Source: Eubacteriales bacterium (GTDB taxonomy: Bacteria > Bacillota > Clostridia > Christensenellales > Aristaeellaceae). From it: a DNA stretch of 64,000 nt. Positions 59,607 through 64,000 of this stretch are shown here, piece after piece. The notes beneath the pieces are model-generated. The model worked only from the letters and a program-made list of their open reading frames with translations. It was not told the DNA's origin and made no database searches. The stretch is from positions 113,748 through 177,747 of the forward strand of contig JAQWCW010000002.1 of the NCBI GenBank assembly GCA_028705775.1, given 5' to 3'. The position numbers and the translations under genes are program-made. Position 1 is the first letter of the stretch; each line of letters starts with the position of its first letter.

Positions 59607-62600
59607 TCATGTACGGAAAAGCGCCCTTATATCGTCCTCGCTCAGCTGCGTCGGCATTTCCTCGCCCGCTGTTATCAGCTGGTCGAACATTGCCCGCTTG
59701 CGCTTGCCGAGCTTAACCACCTGTTCTTCAACCGTCTGGTGGGTTATAAGCCGGATAACCTCGACAACGTGCGTCTGACCTATCCTGTGCGCTCTGTCTG
59801 TCGCTTGGTCTTCTGCGGCGGGATTCCACCATGGGTCATAGTGTATCACCATATCCGCGCCTGTCAAATTGAGACCCGTTCCGCCTGCTTTAAGGGATAT
59901 CAGGAATACCGAGCCTTCGCCCTCGTTGAAACGCTGGGCAAGCTGCAATCTCTGCTTTGGCGGGGTGTCGCCGTCAAGGTAGAGGCAGGATATTCCCTCT
60001 GACTCCATCTGCTTGAGCAGAATCTGGAGCATTGAGGTGAACTGGCTGAACAAAAGCACCCGCCGTCCCGCCTCGATTGCTCCGGGCAGAATGTCAAAAA
60101 GCGCGTCCAGCTTTCCGCTCGTGCCGGAATAGCCCGGCATACAAAGGCGCGGATGGCAGCAAATCTGCCTTAGCTCCGTTATTGCGGCAAGCACCTCTAT
60201 GCGCCCTCTGCCAGCGCCCTTTTGCTTGAGAAGGGTATCGACCTTCTGCGATAGCAGCGCAAGGCTTGCCTGATATACCTTGCTCTGTTCGGGGGTCATT
60301 TCGGTGTAAACGATGTTCTCAATCTTCGGCGGCAGCTCCGTAAGCACGTCGGATTTAAGCCGCCGCAAGAGGAAGGGACGAATCCGCCTTCTCAGGTCGT
60401 CGGAATGCTTCCCTTCTCCGTAGCGCTTCATATATGAGGAAAGCGGCGGCAGATAGCCGGGAAGAATGAAGTCGAATATGCTCCAAAGCTCGCCGGGGTG
60501 ATTCTCCATCGGCGTTCCGGTAAGGGCAAATCGGGTTTCCGCCGTCAGCTGCTTTACTGCCAGAGCGCCTACGCTCTGGGCGTTCTTGATGTGCTGCGCC
60601 TCGTCCAGAACCGCAAAGCGGAAGCTGATTCCGCTCAGACGGTCGATGTCCCGCCTTATAAGCGGATAGCTGGTAACGAGAACGTCAACGTTCTTCTTTT
60701 CCTTTAGCTGCTCAATCTGCGCCTGCCGCGCGCTCTGACCGCCGCTTAAAACCATAACCCGCAGCTTTGGCGCAAAGCGCGCAATTTCCGCCTGCCAGTT
60801 GTAAGTGAGCGATGTCGGCGCAATCAGAATTGAGGGCTGAGCGCCTTCTGTTTCATGCGTGAGCCACAGCAGCGCAATCATCTGGATTGTCTTGCCAAGC
60901 CCCATGTCGTCCGCGAGAATTCCGCCCATCTTGAGGCGGTGCAGGCTTTGCAGCCATTCAAAGCCGCGCGTCTGATACGGGCGCAGCAGCTTACCGACGG
61001 GGTCGGGGCAGGGCAGACCTGTTCCGAAAAACGTGTCGGTCACAGCCTTTGCGCTTTCGTCCTGCTCAATCGGTATATCGGTTTCCCGCAGCATTGCGGT
61101 CATGTACGCGGTTTTGTAGTTGGACAGGGTTATAAGGTCGGGCTGGAGGGGAGCCGCCGCAGCCTCGGCGCTTTCGGTTATCGTGTCCGCAGCGTCGTAC
61201 CAGTTCTCCATTCCCGTCAAGTCGAGTATGCTTCCGTCCATCAGCATGAAATAGCTGCGCCTGTCGTGAAGCGCCTGCATGATGGAGAGAATTTCGGCGC
61301 TCGGCTTGCCGCTTTCGGTCATACGCAGTTCAAGCTTGCCGCCGTTTACGCTCATAACGCCGCTCAGGTTCGGCTTGCGCGGCGTCATTTTCTTGAATTC
61401 GGAGCTGAGGTAAACCTCCGCCTGCTTCGCAAGCCTCTGCGCTCCGCCGGAAACAAAGGAGTAAATTGCGTCCTGACCGCAGAGGTAGACTCTGCCTTTG
61501 CGTACACGGAATCCGGACGAAGCAAGCTCGTCAAGTATGCGCCGCTCCGCCTTTGCGTCGCGCATCAGAAAGCGCGGCTGCTCCGATTCGGCGTTCTCTG
61601 TTTCGGCTAATGAGGCAAACGGGTCGATTTCATGCATTCCGTAGCAGAATTTCGTTCTGCATATAATATCGCGCCCCTCGCGGTCAAGGTATAGCTTTGT
61701 GGTAAGCGGCATTCTGATTATCCGCGCCTTGAGCAGACCTTCCATTTCGACGGTTCCGCACATTTCAAGGTATGGAATCAGCTCGCTGATAACCCTCTGC
61801 GCTTGGTCGGGCGGGTATTCAAACGCCGCCTCGCCGTCCTTTGACGCTTTTCTGAGCGCCTGAAGCACGGGCAGCTGCTTTTGCGAAAGCTCAATAACGC
61901 GCCCTCCGCACAGAACGTATGATGAATCCTCCGTCAGGAAAACCAAATCCGGCGGGAATTCGGCGTGAATGTTCAGCGTCCGACCGATTGTGCCGACGTT
62001 GAACCGGAGCTTGATATCCTCGCTCACAATTCCGTTTATGTGGTTGATTACAGTTTCCGGCTTGCCCTCCGAAATCCTTCCCGTCGGCTGAGATATGCGG
62101 AAGGAGGAGGTTTTCAGGCAGGAAAGAAGGTGCTTTACCGAGGCGGGAGGCAGCGGCAGAGTTCTGCATAGCGCGGTTTTTGCGTCCTGCCCCAAAAGGT
62201 TCTGGCTCTGGCAAAGCTCGCGCAGCATATCAAGCACGCTGCTTTCGGAGCGCGAAAAATTCATCCATGCCGGCTCAAAGGAAAAGCCCTTTCCGAATAC
62301 GAGAGGCTTTTTATCGCTTATTGCGTCCAAAAAGAGCGGTATTGAGCGGACGACGTAGAACCTGTCCTCGCCGAGACGCAGTCCGACTCGCGTTTCCGTT
62401 GTTCCGTCGTCCTTTTTTTCAAGCATAAGGGTCACTTCGAGCGATATATTGCTGTCCTGCAAAAACGATGCTTCCATCGCCGTCAGCAGCAGAGGCGCGG
62501 AGGCGATATAACAGTGGTGCTTCAGCTCGCTAAGCGCTCCGGATTCCTTCGCCTGCATTTCCGATGCGTATATGTGGCGGCATATCCCTGTTTCCTTGTA

Positions 62601-62795
62601 AGCGTCGCACGAACAGGAAGGCTTTCCGATTGCGGGAAGGGAAACCTCGCGTCTGGGTGAACCGGCTACCATGTATATAAGCCGCGTCTGCTCCTGCTTG
62701 TAGGGGCGAACGCCGCCTCGCGTATATAAAAGCCTGCCTGCTTGGTATTCGACGCCGTCTTCCTCGACATTTGTCGGAATGCTTAACTGGGACAT
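59607..62795 (-). CDS. SNF2-family helicase with SWIM zinc finger
   Basis: A 1062-residue SWI2/SNF2 ATPase likely acting on DNA-protein or transcription complexes. Near the N-terminus is a SWIM motif, SCSCDAYKETGICRHI (CxCx8CxH, about residues 62-77), then a long SNF2-associated region, and from about residue 620 the two RecA lobes: Walker A ADDMGLGKTIQM, Walker B VLDEAQHIKN, and motif VI with DQATDRAHRIGQ. This is the common bacterial SWIM-SNF2 layout. Two ATGs stand in tandem; AGGAGG is 6 nt from 62795 and 3 nt from 62798. Confidence 0.92.
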   Translation of the reverse strand: MSQLSIPTNVEEDGVEYQAGRLLYTRGGVRPYKQEQTRLIYMVAGSPRREVSLPAIGKPSCSCDAYKETGICRHIYASEMQAKESGALSELKHHCYIASAPLLLTAMEASFLQDSNISLEVTLMLEKKDDGTTETRVGLRLGEDRFYVVRSIPLFLDAISDKKPLVFGKGFSFEPAWMNFSRSESSVLDMLRELCQSQNLLGQDAKTALCRTLPLPPASVKHLLSCLKTSSFRISQPTGRISEGKPETVINHINGIVSEDIKLRFNVGTIGRTLNIHAEFPPDLVFLTEDSSYVLCGGRVIELSQKQLPVLQALRKASKDGEAAFEYPPDQAQRVISELIPYLEMCGTVEMEGLLKARIIRMPLTTKLYLDREGRDIICRTKFCYGMHEIDPFASLAETENAESEQPRFLMRDAKAERRILDELASSGFRVRKGRVYLCGQDAIYSFVSGGAQRLAKQAEVYLSSEFKKMTPRKPNLSGVMSVNGGKLELRMTESGKPSAEILSIMQALHDRRSYFMLMDGSILDLTGMENWYDAADTITESAEAAAAPLQPDLITLSNYKTAYMTAMLRETDIPIEQDESAKAVTDTFFGTGLPCPDPVGKLLRPYQTRGFEWLQSLHRLKMGGILADDMGLGKTIQMIALLWLTHETEGAQPSILIAPTSLTYNWQAEIARFAPKLRVMVLSGGQSARQAQIEQLKEKKNVDVLVTSYPLIRRDIDRLSGISFRFAVLDEAQHIKNAQSVGALAVKQLTAETRFALTGTPMENHPGELWSIFDFILPGYLPPLSSYMKRYGEGKHSDDLRRRIRPFLLRRLKSDVLTELPPKIENIVYTEMTPEQSKVYQASLALLSQKVDTLLKQKGAGRGRIEVLAAITELRQICCHPRLCMPGYSGTSGKLDALFDILPGAIEAGRRVLLFSQFTSMLQILLKQMESEGISCLYLDGDTPPKQRLQLAQRFNEGEGSVFLISLKAGGTGLNLTGADMVIHYDPWWNPAAEDQATDRAHRIGQTHVVEVIRLITHQTVEEQVVKLGKRKRAMFDQLITAGEEMPTQLSEDDIRALFRT

Positions 62796-62928
62796 CATTT
62801 ACCTCCTGGCGGAATTTGCGTCATCATTCGCTGAGGCGGGCAAAGCCGCTTTGACAGCGCATAGACATACAACCTTAAATAAATACGCCGCGCGCTATCG
62901 TTTTTCCTGCCTCCCGAAAGAATAATAA

Positions 62929-62957
62929 ATGACAATCCGAGCCTCTTGTGATATTAT
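62929..62957 (+). promoter_or_regulatory. Promoter for the esterase gene
   Basis: ATGACA (62929-62934) and TATTAT (62952-62957), 17 bp apart, lie 38 bp before the start codon. Confidence 0.62.
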
Positions 62958-62995
62958 TCATATATTGTTGCTATTCAGGGCTGTCGGAGGATAGT

Positions 62996-63835
62996 ATGAA
63001 GCAGATTTCTAATGATATTGCGGGCGCTCGTCTTAACGGATACATATGGGACGGCGCGCCTTTTTCCGATTCCTCGCGTAAGCGTCCGTGCGTAATCGTC
63101 TGCCCTGGCGGAGGGTATACTCATCTTTCCCCGCGCGAAGGCGAGCCGGTTGCTTTGCGCTTCTATACGGAGGGGTATTCGGCGTTCGTGCTTGAGTATT
63201 CGGTTTTTCGGGATGAAACGGAATGGGGCTGCCGCCCTTTATGGCCAAAGCCGCTTGAGCAGCTCTCGTTTGCGGTTGCTTATGTGAGAAAGAATGCAGC
63301 GGAGCTTGGAATAGACGCAAGCGATATCACCGTTATCGGCTTTTCCGCAGGCGGTCATCTCGCCGCGTGTCTAGGAACTAATTATAATAGGTATGAATTC
63401 TGTACCAAGCTCGGAATCGGTGAGGGAATGAACCGTCCGGACAGGCTGATTCTCGGCTATTCCTGCCTGTCTGGGCTGCTTTTGAAAAAGGACAGGAGAA
63501 CGCGCATAGCCGAGCTTCTGCTAGGCAGGCAAAGCGTCACCGATGAGGAGCTTTCCGGCATAAACGCCATCAACTTCGTTTCGGAGACGACTCCGCCTTC
63601 TTTCGTTTTTCATACCTTCGGGGATGAATCCGTTCCCTGCGAGGACAGCATCGCGTTTGCGCGAAAGCTTCATTCGTTTTCCGTTCCCTGCGAGCTTCAT
63701 ATGTTTTCAAAGGGCGCGCACGGATTTTCTTTGGGCAACGAAACGACGGCTGCGTCCGATGAGCATATTCTGAAGTCGGCTTCTATGTGGTTTGAGCTTT
63801 GCCTTGAATGGCTCAGTCAGCTCAGAAACGAATGA
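62996..63835 (+). CDS. Alpha/beta hydrolase (BD-FAE/acetyl-esterase-like)
   Basis: A 279-residue cytoplasmic alpha/beta hydrolase. The oxyanion-hole motif CPGGGYTHLSPREGEP (about 34-49), the nucleophile serine in IGFSAGGHLAA, the aspartate in FGDESVPCEDS and the histidine in GAHGFSLG form the expected triad. The form matches bifunctional feruloyl/acetyl-xylan esterase relatives and other acetyl esterases. Together with the secreted xylanase it could deacetylate imported xylo-oligosaccharides, but the two genes are 38 kb apart. CGGAGG lies 5 nt before ATG 62996; the upstream frame to 62948 overlaps the promoter. Confidence 0.87.
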   Translation: MKQISNDIAGARLNGYIWDGAPFSDSSRKRPCVIVCPGGGYTHLSPREGEPVALRFYTEGYSAFVLEYSVFRDETEWGCRPLWPKPLEQLSFAVAYVRKNAAELGIDASDITVIGFSAGGHLAACLGTNYNRYEFCTKLGIGEGMNRPDRLILGYSCLSGLLLKKDRRTRIAELLLGRQSVTDEELSGINAINFVSETTPPSFVFHTFGDESVPCEDSIAFARKLHSFSVPCELHMFSKGAHGFSLGNETTAASDEHILKSASMWFELCLEWLSQLRNE

Positions 63836-63922
63836 TAGGCGAAAGCTGCTTTGTCGATTTCCGCCCAGTCACGAACATTGTCGGATTTTGAAATTCGATA
63901 GTTCGTAAAAGGAGGAGAGGGT

Positions 63923-63983
63923 AAAAAATATCGAAAAAAAGATGAAAAAAGGTGTTGACAAAGGGAGTAGCGCGTGATAATAT
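63923..63983 (+). promoter_or_regulatory. Strong rRNA/tRNA-operon-type promoter at window end
   Basis: TTGACA (63955-63960) and TAATAT (63978-63983) have a 17 bp spacer. Three A-tracts of six or seven A residues (63923-63928, 63934-63940, 63945-63950) stand upstream at near helical spacing, like an UP element. No start codon or ribosome binding site follows in the remaining bases. Confidence 0.75.
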
Positions 63984-64000
63984 ACAAAAGCTGTCCGGAA

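Overview
The window looks like a chromosomal segment from an anaerobic, low-to-mid GC Firmicute, most likely a gut Clostridium-type lineage. The evidence is a division and cell wall cluster with a PASTA-type penicillin-binding protein, a T-box leader on thrS, a feoA-feoA-feoB iron operon with the small Cys-rich Feo membrane protein, a reverse rubrerythrin, AddB rather than RecB, a Rho with a long disordered insert, and sigma-A-type promoters with 17 bp spacers. MurE carries the DNPR motif of meso-diaminopimelate enzymes. The exact order or genus cannot be read from the sequence.

Layout: 1-11.6 kb is the cell wall and division cluster (penicillin-binding protein cut by the window edge, murE, mraY, murD, ftsW, murA, ftsQ/divIB, then a separate promoter and ftsA-ftsZ). 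murF, murG and murC are not in it. 11.8-14.4 kb holds a divergent pair, an aldose-epimerase-like protein and an O-antigen-ligase-like membrane protein. 14.3-19.8 kb is a five-gene minus-strand operon joining xanthine phosphoribosyltransferase to a BmpA/Nup-type nucleoside ABC importer. 20-25 kb has an exported SH3b/peptidoglycan-binding protein, an amidohydrolase and a secreted GH10 xylanase. 25-37 kb is mostly housekeeping: thrS with its T-box, pgi, a GlpA-like/FAD oxidoreductase/DUF1667 trio, rpsU (too short for ordinary ORF calling), rho, an Eis-like acetyltransferase and an exported CX5R phosphatase.

37.3-40.5 kb is the feo ferrous iron operon, preceded by GTTAG/CTAAC repeats that look like DtxR-family operators. 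40.5-48.4 kb is the most unusual part: nine minus-strand genes that read as one operon from a single promoter bracketed by two copies of a TetR-type palindrome. They encode a flavin-reductase-like protein, the TetR regulator, three flavodoxin-fold proteins with Sec signal peptides (one alone, one fused to a cyclophilin-like domain, one fused to a SUMF1/FGE-like domain), an exported DUF362 protein, two membrane proteins, and a carboxymuconolactone decarboxylase-cupin protein. I infer an inducible redox or electrophile-response system acting largely outside the cytoplasm, but the substrate cannot be told.

48.6-64 kb contains a secreted protein with two peptidase-like domains (M28 plus HExxH), reverse rubrerythrin, thrC, a small P-loop protein, addB, a two-zinc-ribbon protein preceded by a strongly folded RNA of about 205 nt with its own promoter, argS, a SWIM-SNF2 helicase and an esterase. 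The window ends in a strong promoter with upstream A-tracts, of the kind that drives rRNA or tRNA operons. I saw no insertion sequences, CRISPR arrays, tRNA or rRNA genes, or prophage.
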